Shown one piece after another: positions 26,822-34,504 of a stretch of 54,837 nucleotides of DNA. A program made the translations under genes and the position numbers. Source of the stretch: Bacteroidota bacterium (GTDB taxonomy: Bacteria > Chloroflexota > Anaerolineae > Aggregatilineales > Phototrophicaceae); contig JAPUDW010000248.1 of the NCBI GenBank assembly GCA_027492915.1, positions 8,649-63,485 on the forward strand, given 5' to 3'. The stretch's first letter is position 1. Each line of letters begins with the position of its first letter. Below the pieces are notes generated by a model. It had not been told where the DNA came from and ran no database searches. It saw nothing but the letters and a program-made list of their open reading frames with translations.

Positions 26822-27130
26822 ACATAAACCGTTTTTATGTCGGAAATGATGTTTGGCAAAATTGGCGACCATTCCGGCAATAGCAAAGATTTTTGCTGGC
26901 AATTCGGCGGTTCGCCCGGCTATAAACGTGGCGATTCTGGCGAAAGGGCCGCTGCCGCCAAGATTGCCAATCAGCAGTTTTGAGTTTCAAGTCACAAGTT
27001 TCAAGTTTTCAGAGAAAGGCAGACGTTTTGCAGCAGTAAGTAGAGTAGGCTGCTGCTGCAACATTTGCTGCAAAAGACCATTTTTTAAGCGTGCGTCAAG
27101 ACACGTTGCAGTTGTTAAGGTGCGACGAAA

Positions 27131-27170
27131 CCCCATCCCCAGCCCTTCCCCGTAGTAACAGGGAAGGGAG
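27131..27170. repeat. CCCTAGCCC-type palindromic repeat (family D)
   Basis: CCCCAGCCCTTCCCCGTAGT followed by AACAGGGAAGGGAG: arms CCCTTCCC and GGGAAGGG around a short loop. The same pattern occurs at 28933-28970, 29911-29950 and 32061-32100, and in looser form at 29740-29826, 31971-32045 and 51514-51550. Always between genes. Confidence 0.6.
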
Positions 27171-27190
27171 TTAAAACAGGCATTCCTTTA

Positions 27191-27350
27191 AACAGTGTAG
27201 CAGAGATAGGAACGTTAAGGGTGACCATTTGGAAGACCATTTGGTAGCTTTTAAGGGGCGTTGGCATTAACCGTTCTGAGGGAGCAAAATTGTTAAGCAG
27301 GTTGGTAGATAGTTGTAAAATGGTTTGTGGCACAAACGGAAAATAAACGT
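27191..27350 (+). repeat. Family B dispersed element, copy 1 (160 bp)
   Basis: Aligns end to end with 50528-50687 without any length difference; in the 117 nt from GTGACCATTTGG to TGGCACAAAC I count about 23 differences (roughly 80 percent identity). It contains two GACCATTTGG units in tandem and ends with the small hairpin TTTGTG-G-CACAAA. It has no open frame worth calling. Confidence 0.65.
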
Positions 27351-27504
27351 AAGTAGTAACAAGTTGCAAGCGGCAAGTTAGAAGTTTAAAGACAAATACG
27401 ATCAAAATCTATACAGTAGGTTTTGCGCAGACGAAACAGCGGGGCAGTTAATCTTGGCCTGTGATATGCTCTAAAAAAGTCTATGGAATTCGAAGGCATA
27501 TTGA

Positions 27505-28059
27505 TTGATTGCAAAAAGACTGTTGCAGATTGCCGTGTTTGCATTTTTCATGTTTATCTGTGGGTTGCCAATCATATTTTTTGGGCTAATTATTGGAGTT
27601 CCGGCTATTCAAGAATGGCATATCCAACACACCATCATTGTGGATGAGCCCAGTCAATATCTTTTTGATAATGCAAAACAATTTTCCGGCAGTTACCAAC
27701 AGCGAAGTTTCTACTACTGGTCGCCAAAACAAATCCCCGAAATTAAAAGCTTCTATGCTGATTTTATAGTAAAGCCATTTACCGATTTCGACTCTTATGA
27801 TGCGCATTGGTCAATTGCTGCATGGGAGAACAGCAAGATTAATGATACCCCTGTTAGTGACAGAATGTCATTACCGGCGGAATTATGTAATTATCACGAG
27901 GTATTTGAGTGTATGAGCATTGCAGTCTTCGATACCAATCAGCAGTCCTTACCGATGACATTAGCTGGAATTTACGATGCTGCCGAGCATAAAGTAGAAG
28001 CATTACCTAAGAATGGCACGTTGATCGTGTTTAGTTACTTTATATGGGATTTTTCTTAA
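27505..28059 (+). CDS. Small membrane-anchored hypothetical protein
   Basis: A 184-residue protein with no family I recognise. The start is TTG 27505, 8 nt after GAAGG; no earlier start fits. Residues 7-32 (LQIAVFAFFMFICGLPIIFFGLIIGV) form one long hydrophobic segment, so it is probably a single-pass or signal-anchored protein with the remaining 150 residues outside. The body is rich in aromatic residues (QRSFYYWSPKQIPEIKSFYADF) and has two close Cys (LCNYHEVFECMS). It stands isolated between repeat-rich spacers, possibly acquired. Called on ribosome site and protein-like composition. Confidence 0.55.
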   Translation: MIAKRLLQIAVFAFFMFICGLPIIFFGLIIGVPAIQEWHIQHTIIVDEPSQYLFDNAKQFSGSYQQRSFYYWSPKQIPEIKSFYADFIVKPFTDFDSYDAHWSIAAWENSKINDTPVSDRMSLPAELCNYHEVFECMSIAVFDTNQQSLPMTLAGIYDAAEHKVEALPKNGTLIVFSYFIWDFS

Positions 28060-28102
28060 GCAAACAGAGGATATATGTGTTCTCGTCTACAAAAACAAAG
28101 AC

Positions 28103-28130
28103 GGAAGGGTCTGAGACCCTTCCCTACGAG
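28103..28130. repeat. Palindrome followed by CTACGAGAATAC (family E, copy 2)
   Basis: Arms GGAAGGGTCT (28103-28112) and AGACCCTTCC (28114-28123) around one base, followed by CTACGAGAATACCATTT. Copy at 33605-33625 has arms GGAATGGTCT and AGACCATTCC and then CTACAAGAATACAATTT: the fifth position changed on both arms so that pairing is kept. Confidence 0.7.
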
Positions 28131-28198
28131 AATACCATTTTTGTGGTTCATATGGGCACATGGCCGTGCGCCCTACGAAGGCAAGGTGTGAGGGTGGA

Positions 28199-28912
28199 TT
28201 AGGGAAGCCAGTTGCCAGCGCGGACGCGAGGCCATGCGAGGGCGGGTTTGAAGGCTTCAGCGTATTCAACCTTCGATTGCAGGCCGCGAAACTGCCCCAT
28301 GATGCGCGAGAACTTGACCAAATCCCAGCCACCGAACTTGAGCATATTCTGCATCTGGCTTTCGTGGTAATTCAGTAGTTCAACTTTGCGTTCCCACACG
28401 CTGGTAATGTCGACATAGTGCGTGGGCTGCCACTCGAAACCTGCCGTAGAATCCATATAGTAGAGGGCGGGTGTTTGCGGCAAGGGGTCGTGGTCGGTGA
28501 AGATGGTGACGACATTGGCGAGCATGACGGCATGGAACACAATCTGGCTGGTGATGATGTGGTCGGTGTTGTAGTCCACAGGCGGGTGGCAAAAAACGAT
28601 GTCGGCCTTCGCTTCGCGCAAGATGTCGACGAGTTGATTACGGGCTTCATCAGTATCGCGAATATATTCATCCGACTGCCCCATGCAGATGTAGCGACCG
28701 CCGATGGCTTCGGCAACACGGGTGGCCTCGCCAATACGGACGCGGGCGATTTCTTCATAGGGCGTACTGGGTTCATACTGTGAGCCTTTATCACCATTGG
28801 AGACGGTGACATTGGTGAAGGTGTGACCGCCCTGCTGCTGGTAACGCAGCAGCGTCCCTAAACAGTGAATTTCGATGTCGTCCTGATGTGCGCCTACCGC
28901 TACGATATTCAT
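28199..28912 (-). CDS. PIG-L family deacetylase (tandem copy A)
   Basis: A 237-residue PIG-L-like deacetylase. The metal motif is a variant AHQDDIEIHCLGTL (Gln where Pro is usual in HPDD), with a second motif FCHPPVDYNTDHI carrying the HxDH-type ligands. It ends KPALAWPRVRAGNWLP, a 15-residue tail identical to that of the neighbour at 28995-29708; the two are tandem paralogues. Probably removes an acyl group from an amino-sugar-like substrate, but the AHQDD subgroup has no assigned reaction that I know. Last gene of the minus-strand run behind the E1 genes, separated from copy B by a family D repeat. Confidence 0.85.
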   Translation of the reverse strand: MNIVAVGAHQDDIEIHCLGTLLRYQQQGGHTFTNVTVSNGDKGSQYEPSTPYEEIARVRIGEATRVAEAIGGRYICMGQSDEYIRDTDEARNQLVDILREAKADIVFCHPPVDYNTDHIITSQIVFHAVMLANVVTIFTDHDPLPQTPALYYMDSTAGFEWQPTHYVDITSVWERKVELLNYHESQMQNMLKFGGWDLVKFSRIMGQFRGLQSKVEYAEAFKPALAWPRVRAGNWLP

Positions 28913-28932
28913 TTGTGGATTCCTTTATTAGA

Positions 28933-28970
28933 CCCCCACCCTAGCCCTCCCCCATAGAACAGGGGAGGGA
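28933..28970. repeat. Family D repeat between the two PIG-L genes
   Basis: CCCACCCTAGCCCTCCCCCA then TAGAACAGGGGAGGGA: arms CCCTCCCC/GGGGAGGG around a short loop. Confidence 0.6.
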
Positions 28971-28994
28971 ATAAGGCGAAGTTGATCGGTGAAA

Positions 28995-29708
28995 TTAGGG
29001 CAGCCAATTACCGGCGCGGACACGAGGCCACGCAAGCGCAGGACGGAAGGCTTCGGCATATTGAACACGACATTGTAAGCCACGAAATGCATCCTGCTTT
29101 TGAGCAAACGATACCAAATCGAGGCCATTCATTTTGGTCGAGTTCGCCATCTGACTTTTGTGCATCCGCAGCAGATCGGCTTTTTGTTCCCAGACATCGG
29201 TTATATCGACATAATGCGAGGGCTGCCATTCGAGACCGGCGATAGCATCCATGTAATAGACAACTGGCGTTTCTGGCAGCGGATCGTGATCGGTAAAGAT
29301 GGTGACAACATTCGAGAGCATAGTGGCATGAAAGACGATCTGACTGGTGACCATGTGATCGGTATTGTAGTCGATGGGCGGCAAGGTGAGGACGATATCG
29401 GCTTTGGCTTCGCGCAGAATATCGACAAGATGATTACGGGCTTCGTCTGTATCGCGAATATACTCATCCGACTGACCTAGATTGATGTAGCGCCCACCGA
29501 TGGCTTCGGCGACTGCGGTGGCTTCGGCATTACGGATACGAGCGATTTCCTCGTAAGGCGTGGAGGGGTTAAACTGCGACCCTTTGTCACCATTGGAGAT
29601 GACCACATTGGTGATGTGGGCCTCACCTTTTTGGCGATACTTGAGCAGCGTTCCCATACAGCAAAATTCGATGTCGTCTTGATGGGCGGCGATACAAACA
29701 ATGTTCAC
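28995..29708 (-). CDS. PIG-L family deacetylase (tandem copy B)
   Basis: A 237-residue paralogue of the preceding gene with the same length and the same tail (PALAWPRVRAGNWLP). The metal motif is AHQDDIEFCCMGTL, but the second motif reads TLPPIDYNTDHM, with Leu where copy A has His (CHPP); the later Asp/His are kept. The start is GTG 29708. Probably a zinc-dependent deacetylase whose specificity has diverged from copy A. No close spacing to the E1 beta gene upstream (277 bp of repeats between). Confidence 0.85.
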   Translation of the reverse strand: MNIVCIAAHQDDIEFCCMGTLLKYRQKGEAHITNVVISNGDKGSQFNPSTPYEEIARIRNAEATAVAEAIGGRYINLGQSDEYIRDTDEARNHLVDILREAKADIVLTLPPIDYNTDHMVTSQIVFHATMLSNVVTIFTDHDPLPETPVVYYMDAIAGLEWQPSHYVDITDVWEQKADLLRMHKSQMANSTKMNGLDLVSFAQKQDAFRGLQCRVQYAEAFRPALAWPRVRAGNWLP

Positions 29709-29739
29709 GGCAAGTCACTTTCTAAGGCTACCCTACCCC

Positions 29740-29950
29740 TCGCCCCTCGCGGTACATTTCACTCAACCTCACCCCCCTCCAATTTGCTGAGTACAGCTTG
29801 GAGAGGGGAGTCATTCAACATTTGAGAGGGTGAATATTCACACCGTTACAGAGAGAAAGGTTCTCAGAGCAGTTTGTAACCCGATACGGTACTTATAAAA
29901 CTTCCAACAACCCCACCCCTAGCCCCTCCCCGTAGTAACAAGGAGGAGAA
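29740..29950. repeat. Family D repeats in the spacer upstream of PIG-L copy B
   Basis: Two units: a loose one at about 29740-29826 (CCTCACCCCCCTCC ... GGAGAGGGGAG) and a tight one at 29911-29950 (CCCCACCCCTAGCCCCTCCC then CGTAGTAACAAGGAGGAG). The 277-bp spacer has no gene. The CCGTAGTAACA loop sequence is the same as in the 27131-27170 copy. Confidence 0.55.
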
Positions 29951-29985
29951 CTGAAAGCGGGGGAAAACTCGCAATCAGACAACTT

Positions 29986-30963
29986 TTAAATGTCGAGCAT
30001 ACGATGGACGGCGGCAACGACACGGCCTTTATTGGGAATGACGTAATCTTCTAAGGGGGCGCTGAAGGGTATGAGTGCGCCTTCCAAGGTGACACGAACA
30101 ACCGGCGATTCGAGCGACCAAATGGCCTGATCGGTAACGCGCGTGGCAACTTCGGCTCCCCAACCACCGGCGTGCGGAGCTTCTTCGACGGTCATCAAGC
30201 GACCAGTTTTTTGCACCGAGCCGATGATGGTTTCGAGATCAAGTGGAACGAGGGTGCGCGGGTCGATGACTTCGCAGGAGATGCCTTCTTTGGCGAGTTC
30301 CTCGGCAGCGTTGAGAGCCACCGCAACCATGCGCTGGGTGGCGACGATGGTGACATCACTACCGGTGCGGATGACGTTGGCGACACCGAAGGGGATGATG
30401 TGTTCACCATCCGGTACTTCACCTTTTTCGGCGTACTGGACTTTGTGTTCGAGGAACACGACCGGATTGTCGTCACGAATGGCGGTTTTGAGCAAACCGA
30501 GGACATCAGCCGGATTGGAAGGCACAACGACCTTGAGGCCGGGGGCGTGCATAAACCATGTTTCGACACACTGGGAATGCTGCGAGGCGAAACCGGCACC
30601 ACCACCCTGCGCGGCACGGATGACGAGCGGCACCTTGAGCTGACCGCCGGACATATAGCGGAATTTGGCGGCCTGATTGATGATCTGGTCGAGGGTGACA
30701 GCGGCAAAGTCGGCGAACATCAACTCGACAACGGGACGCAAGCCCGTGACGGCGGCACCAATACCCGCGCCGATGATGGCGTTTTCGGAGATGGGGGTAT
30801 CGCGCACACGAACGCCGCCATACTTTTCCCACAAACCCGGCGTGACTTTGAATACGCCACCGGCTGCGCCGACATCTTCACCAAAAAAGATCACATTTTC
30901 GTCACGCGCCATTTCTTCATCGAGGGCACGTTTTACTGCTTCGCGGTAAGTTATGACAGCCAT
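29986..30963 (-). CDS. pdhB: 2-oxoacid dehydrogenase E1 component, beta subunit
   Basis: A 325-residue E1 beta subunit (transketolase pyrimidine-binding domain, then C-terminal domain). Landmarks: AVKRALDEEMARDENVIFFGEDVGAAGGVFKVT, PVVELMFADFAAVTLDQIINQAAKFRYMSGGQ, VVVPSNPADVLGLLKTAI, and MTVEEAPHAGGWGAEVA. With E1 alpha it decarboxylates pyruvate or a related 2-oxoacid (acetoin and branched-chain acids are possible). Start at 30963, 2 nt after the E1 alpha stop; the longer frame would overlap that gene. Confidence 0.93.
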   Translation of the reverse strand: MAVITYREAVKRALDEEMARDENVIFFGEDVGAAGGVFKVTPGLWEKYGGVRVRDTPISENAIIGAGIGAAVTGLRPVVELMFADFAAVTLDQIINQAAKFRYMSGGQLKVPLVIRAAQGGGAGFASQHSQCVETWFMHAPGLKVVVPSNPADVLGLLKTAIRDDNPVVFLEHKVQYAEKGEVPDGEHIIPFGVANVIRTGSDVTIVATQRMVAVALNAAEELAKEGISCEVIDPRTLVPLDLETIIGSVQKTGRLMTVEEAPHAGGWGAEVATRVTDQAIWSLESPVVRVTLEGALIPFSAPLEDYVIPNKGRVVAAVHRMLDI

Positions 30964-30965
30964 GT

Positions 30966-31940
30966 TTAGTTCACCCAAATATCTTCATAAACGGCTTCAA
31001 GCGGCGGATAGGGTTGTTCAAGCGCCCATGTGGTGGCCTCTTGAACGGCATCCTGCGCGGCGGTGTGCATCTGCTGGAACTTCGAATCGGTCAGTTGACC
31101 ATCGGCCTTCATGCGGTCGGCAAGGATGTTGATGGGATCACGCGCAAGCCACTGTTCGAGTTCGCCAGCCGGACGGTAAGGAGCGGTGTCGGTGCGGGAG
31201 TGCCCTTTGTAGCGGTAGGTTTTGGCCTCGATCAAGGTCGGCCCCTGCCCTGCGCGGGCACGGTCAACGGCTTCCTGAATAGTGGCATTCACGGCTTCGG
31301 GGTCTTGCCCATCGACAATAATACCGGGGATACCGTAAGCCGAGGCGCGATCTACCACGTTGGGAACGGGGGCGGTGCTGGCGTAGGAACTGTACTCGCC
31401 GTAAAGATTATTTTCGCAGAGGAACACGGCGGGTAACTTCCAGACAGCGGCGAGATTGACGGCTTCGTGCCATGCACCGATGTTGGGTGTGCCATCGCCG
31501 AAGATGGAGATGCTGACCGCGCCCGTACCTTTGATCTGAGCCGTGAGCGCCGCGCCGTTGGTGACGGGTAAGCCAGCACCGACGATGGCGAAGGTGCCGA
31601 TGAGGCCGATGTCCATGTTGGTGAGGTGCATCGAGCCGCCTTTGCCTTTGCAGCAGCCGGCTTCTTTGCCCATCATCTCGGCCATCATGCTACGAAGGGA
31701 CATGCCGAGCGCGAGGGCGTGACCATGACCGCGATAGGTGCAGGTGACGGTATCGCCGCGCGGGGCATCAATGACCGCAGCCATGCCAACCGACACACCT
31801 TCTTGACCAATGCAAAGATGGGTGGTGCCGCGAATGACATTTTCCAGAAAGAGTTCCTGAATACGCTCTTCACAGTAGCGAATTTCGAGCATTCGCGTGA
31901 GCATGTGCTGGCGTAGTTCCGATGAAAGAGGATTTGCCAC
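30966..31940 (-). CDS. pdhA: 2-oxoacid dehydrogenase E1 component, alpha subunit
   Basis: A 324-residue thiamine-diphosphate-dependent E1 alpha subunit. The ThDP/Mg motif runs from GDGTPNIGAWHEAVNLAAVW to CENN; GKEAGCCKGKGGSMHLTNM and the phosphorylation-loop-like YRYKGHSRTDTAPYR are typical. GTG start at 31940, 7 nt after AAGGA. Forms the heterotetrameric E1 with the beta gene downstream. Pyruvate, acetoin or another 2-oxoacid are all possible from sequence; the compact alpha-beta-E2 set resembles PDH/acetoin dehydrogenase operons. Confidence 0.93.
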   Translation of the reverse strand: MANPLSSELRQHMLTRMLEIRYCEERIQELFLENVIRGTTHLCIGQEGVSVGMAAVIDAPRGDTVTCTYRGHGHALALGMSLRSMMAEMMGKEAGCCKGKGGSMHLTNMDIGLIGTFAIVGAGLPVTNGAALTAQIKGTGAVSISIFGDGTPNIGAWHEAVNLAAVWKLPAVFLCENNLYGEYSSYASTAPVPNVVDRASAYGIPGIIVDGQDPEAVNATIQEAVDRARAGQGPTLIEAKTYRYKGHSRTDTAPYRPAGELEQWLARDPINILADRMKADGQLTDSKFQQMHTAAQDAVQEATTWALEQPYPPLEAVYEDIWVN

Positions 31941-31970
31941 AATGTTATCCTTTACTCAGCAATTCATTCA

Positions 31971-32100
31971 ACCTCACCCCTGCCCCACGTTGGCTACCCT
32001 CACAGGTTCAGTTCGCCAACAGCCATAAATGACGAGGGGAGAAAGGCAAGTGTAATCATTAACCCCTACCCTAGCCCTCCCCCGTAAACGAGGGAGGGAA
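31971..32100. repeat. Family D repeats between E1 alpha and E2
   Basis: A loose unit (31971-32045, CCTCACCCCTGCCCCACGTT ... GACGAGGGGAG) and a tight unit (32061-32100, CCCCTACCCTAGCCCTCCCC then GTAAACGAGGGAGGGAA) fill the 206-bp gap. They could end or attenuate transcription between E2 and E1 alpha. Confidence 0.55.
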
Positions 32101-32146
32101 TCAACATTACAACTTAATACAACCCACGTTATGACAGCTTTATATT

Positions 32147-33532
32147 CTAGCTTCCAGCAAATACCTGAAGCTGCGCGTCGAAGGCTTCGAGGAAGCGGGC
32201 GGCCAACATGCCGTCGATAATGCGATGATCGGCTGAAAGCGTTAAGTGGGCGGTGGTGCGGATGTGCAAGCCACCGTTGACGACCATCGGGCGCGGCTTG
32301 GCTGTGCCGACCGCGAGAATGGCGACCTGCGGCGGGTTGATAATGGCGGTGAAGCGATCCACCTGCTTGACCACGCCGAGGTTACTGACGGTGAAGGTGC
32401 CGCCACTGAGTTCGTCGGGCTTGAGCTTGCCGGCGCGGGTGCGTTCGATGAGGTCACGCGAACGGGCGGCGAGACCGGAGAGTGAATAGTCATCGGCGTT
32501 ATGCAGCACAGGGGTCATCAAGCCATTGGGCAGCGCCACGGCCAGCGCGAGATGCACATGGTCGTACTGGAATAGATGCCCGTTTTCGTAAGTCGCATTG
32601 AGTTCGGGCAAGGCAAGCAGCGTTTTGGTCGTCAGGTGCAAAATGAGTGTGTTGAGGCCGATACCCTTGGGCAGCAGGGCGGCAGCATCAGTGAAGTCCA
32701 ACTCGCCGGTTGTGTAGAAGTGCGGCGACTCCTGTGCGCTCTGGCTCAGGCGACGAGCGATAGTCTGGCGCATACTGCTGATGGTGATTTCGCGGCGACC
32801 TTCTTGCGACGGTGCAGAGGATGGGGCAGCGCGTTCGGTCACAGCGGGCGGCGGTGCAGTGGCGGCGAGTGCGGCAGGCTGCGCAGCAATGACGAAGGGC
32901 GGCTCACTGAGGAACGCTTGTACGTCTTCGCGGCGGATACGACCTTCTTTGCCCGTGCCGGTGATGGTGGTGAGATCGACGTGGTTATCGCGCGCGAGTT
33001 TGCGAACGGCGGGTACGGTTAGCACTTTGCCGTTGGACTGCGCAGAGGGTCGGGCGCTGTCAATGACGGCCTGTACATCCTCGCGGGTAATGCGACCATC
33101 AGCGCTGCGGGACTGGATGGTGTTTACATCGACACCATGTTCACGAGCGAGGCGCTGGGCGACCGGAGAGATGCGCTGCCCACGGTCGGCGGCATCATCG
33201 ACTTCAGCCATCGAAGGCGCGGCGGACTGACCCTGATAAGCCACATTGTCGATCTCGGACATCGAGGGCGGCTCGGCAGCAGGGGTTGATTCGCCAGTGC
33301 GGATGCGCCCTAAGACCGTGCCAACAGCGACCATTTGCTCGGCGGCGACGAACACGGAATCCAGCACACCGTCGGCCAATGCTTCTAGCTCGACATTGGC
33401 TTTGTCGCTTTCGATTTCGGCAACGGGTTCGCCTTTGCGGACGGTATCCCCCGGCTGCTTGAGCCACGAGAGGATGCGCCCTTCTTCCATGCCAAAGCCC
33501 ATATTGGGCAGAACAATTTCAGAGAAAGCCAT
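32147..33532 (-). CDS. pdhC: 2-oxoacid dehydrogenase E2 (dihydrolipoamide acyltransferase) with two E3-binding domains
   Basis: A 461-residue E2. Lipoyl domain at 1-78 with the lipoylated Lys in ESDKANVE (K44). Two peripheral-subunit-binding domains in tandem: about 120-157 (ISPVAQRLAREHGVD ... DGRITREDVQAVI) and 172-208 (TVPAVRKLARDNHVD ... EGRIRREDVQAFL), where most E2 proteins have one. The linker before them repeats PSM(S/A)E(I/V)D. The catalytic acyltransferase domain ends with SADHRIIDG (H436, D440). Transfers the acyl group to CoA. Upstream of E1 alpha by 206 bp. No E3 (lipoamide dehydrogenase) gene in the window. Confidence 0.93.
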   Translation of the reverse strand: MAFSEIVLPNMGFGMEEGRILSWLKQPGDTVRKGEPVAEIESDKANVELEALADGVLDSVFVAAEQMVAVGTVLGRIRTGESTPAAEPPSMSEIDNVAYQGQSAAPSMAEVDDAADRGQRISPVAQRLAREHGVDVNTIQSRSADGRITREDVQAVIDSARPSAQSNGKVLTVPAVRKLARDNHVDLTTITGTGKEGRIRREDVQAFLSEPPFVIAAQPAALAATAPPPAVTERAAPSSAPSQEGRREITISSMRQTIARRLSQSAQESPHFYTTGELDFTDAAALLPKGIGLNTLILHLTTKTLLALPELNATYENGHLFQYDHVHLALAVALPNGLMTPVLHNADDYSLSGLAARSRDLIERTRAGKLKPDELSGGTFTVSNLGVVKQVDRFTAIINPPQVAILAVGTAKPRPMVVNGGLHIRTTAHLTLSADHRIIDGMLAARFLEAFDAQLQVFAGS

Positions 33533-33604
33533 ATCATTCCTGTATGAATGCTAATTTACAGACACTCAATCGGGTAGTGGTTGTAAAGTAAGTGACGACA
33601 ACTC

Positions 33605-33632
33605 GGAATGGTCTGAGACCATTCCCTACAAG
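33605..33632. repeat. Palindrome followed by CTACAAGAATAC (family E, copy 3)
   Basis: Arms GGAATGGTCT (33605-33614) and AGACCATTCC (33616-33625), then CTACAAGAATACAATTT. Homologous to 28103-28130 with a compensatory change. Located between the E2 gene and the SDR gene. Confidence 0.7.
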
Positions 33633-33691
33633 AATACAATTTGTAGCGATTTATCACGTACTCAATAACCACGACCCTCCCCCACCATTAT

Positions 33692-34492
33692 TTATTGGGT
33701 AGCAGTGATGCCGCCATCCAGATAAAGCGACTGACCGGTGATAAAGTCGGACGCTGACGACACGAAAAAGAGTATAGCTTGCATCACATCATCTGGCTCG
33801 GCGATGCGGCCTAATGGAATACGTGCGGTAAGGGCACTATAGAATTCAGGGTCAGCCAGCATAGCAGCGACCTGCTCGGTACGGACGAAGGTCGGCGCGA
33901 CCACATTGACATTAATATTGTGCGGCGCTAACTCGGCGGCAAGCTGTTTGCACATGATACCGAGACCCCCCTTGGCGGCAACATAGGCTGCATAACCACG
34001 ACCACGCAAGCCAAGCTGGGTACGAACGGAACCGAGATGCACCTGCTTACCGCCCTTGCCCTTCGCGATTTGATGCTTGGCAGCAGCCTGAGCAAGGAAG
34101 AAGGCGGACTTTAAGTTGGCAGAATAGACATAATCGAAGTTTTCTTCGGTCACATCCAAGAGTTTTTCTTCGCGGTTGAGGCCAACACAGTTCACCAGAA
34201 TGTCGATACTGCCCAACTGAGAAGCGGTTTCATCTACCATACGGCGAATGTCTTTGGTTTTCTGGGCATCAAACGGGGCGGCGTGAGCAGCATAGCCTTC
34301 ATCTTTGAGGACATTTGCCAAACTTTCGGCACGCTGTTCGTTGCGACCAGCCACAGCAACCGTTGCGCCCACCGCAGCCAAGCCACGGCAAACTGCTTCA
34401 CCAATACCACCATAACCACCTGTCACGAGTGCAACCTTGCCATCCAAGCGAAACAGCTTGGTCAGCAGATCGGCAGTTTTTACTTCAGCCAT
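33692..34492 (-). CDS. SDR-family oxidoreductase
   Basis: A 266-residue classical short-chain dehydrogenase: ALVTGGYGGIGEAVCRGLA (cofactor loop, about 21-39), LVNCVG in place of the usual NNAG, catalytic YVAAKGG, and QSLYLDGGIT at the end. GAGGAGG lies 5 nt before the ATG. Closest in style to gluconate 5-dehydrogenase-like and 3-keto/2-keto sugar reductases. It is the distal gene of the long minus-strand run that starts with the sugar importer, 12 nt after the LLM gene, so it probably oxidises or reduces an intermediate of that pathway. Confidence 0.9.
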   Translation of the reverse strand: MAEVKTADLLTKLFRLDGKVALVTGGYGGIGEAVCRGLAAVGATVAVAGRNEQRAESLANVLKDEGYAAHAAPFDAQKTKDIRRMVDETASQLGSIDILVNCVGLNREEKLLDVTEENFDYVYSANLKSAFFLAQAAAKHQIAKGKGGKQVHLGSVRTQLGLRGRGYAAYVAAKGGLGIMCKQLAAELAPHNINVNVVAPTFVRTEQVAAMLADPEFYSALTARIPLGRIAEPDDVMQAILFFVSSASDFITGQSLYLDGGITATQ

Positions 34493-34504
34493 GAATCCTC
34501 CTCT

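Larger units (their letters stand above)
26605..27504. repeat. Repeat-rich gene-free spacer (900 bp)
   Basis: No credible gene lies here; the open frames lack ribosome sites and protein-like sequence. Contents in order: hairpin AAATGTCG/CGACATTT (26720-26727/26741-26748); the word GGCGAAGTCGGCGTCG (26806-26821) shared with 49950-49965, followed by hairpin GACATAAA/TTTATGTC; CAAGTTT-type short direct repeats (about 26982-27010); hairpin TTTTGCAGC/GCTGCAAAA (27026-27034/27067-27075); a CCCCAGCCC...GGGAAGGGAG palindrome (27131-27170); and the 160-bp family B element (27191-27350). Confidence 0.6.

Noticed and set aside
26853..27155. 100-residue open frame in the repeat-rich spacer
   Set aside because: Starts within low-complexity ATT/GCN sequence, spans hairpins and repeats, and lacks a ribosome site.
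27191..27350. Insertion sequence remnant
   Set aside because: No transposase frame, no terminal inverted repeats and no target duplication could be seen around either family B copy.
30172..30969. 265-residue open frame on the plus strand
   Set aside because: Antisense to the E1 beta gene, caused by GC-rich codon pattern; no ribosome site or protein features.
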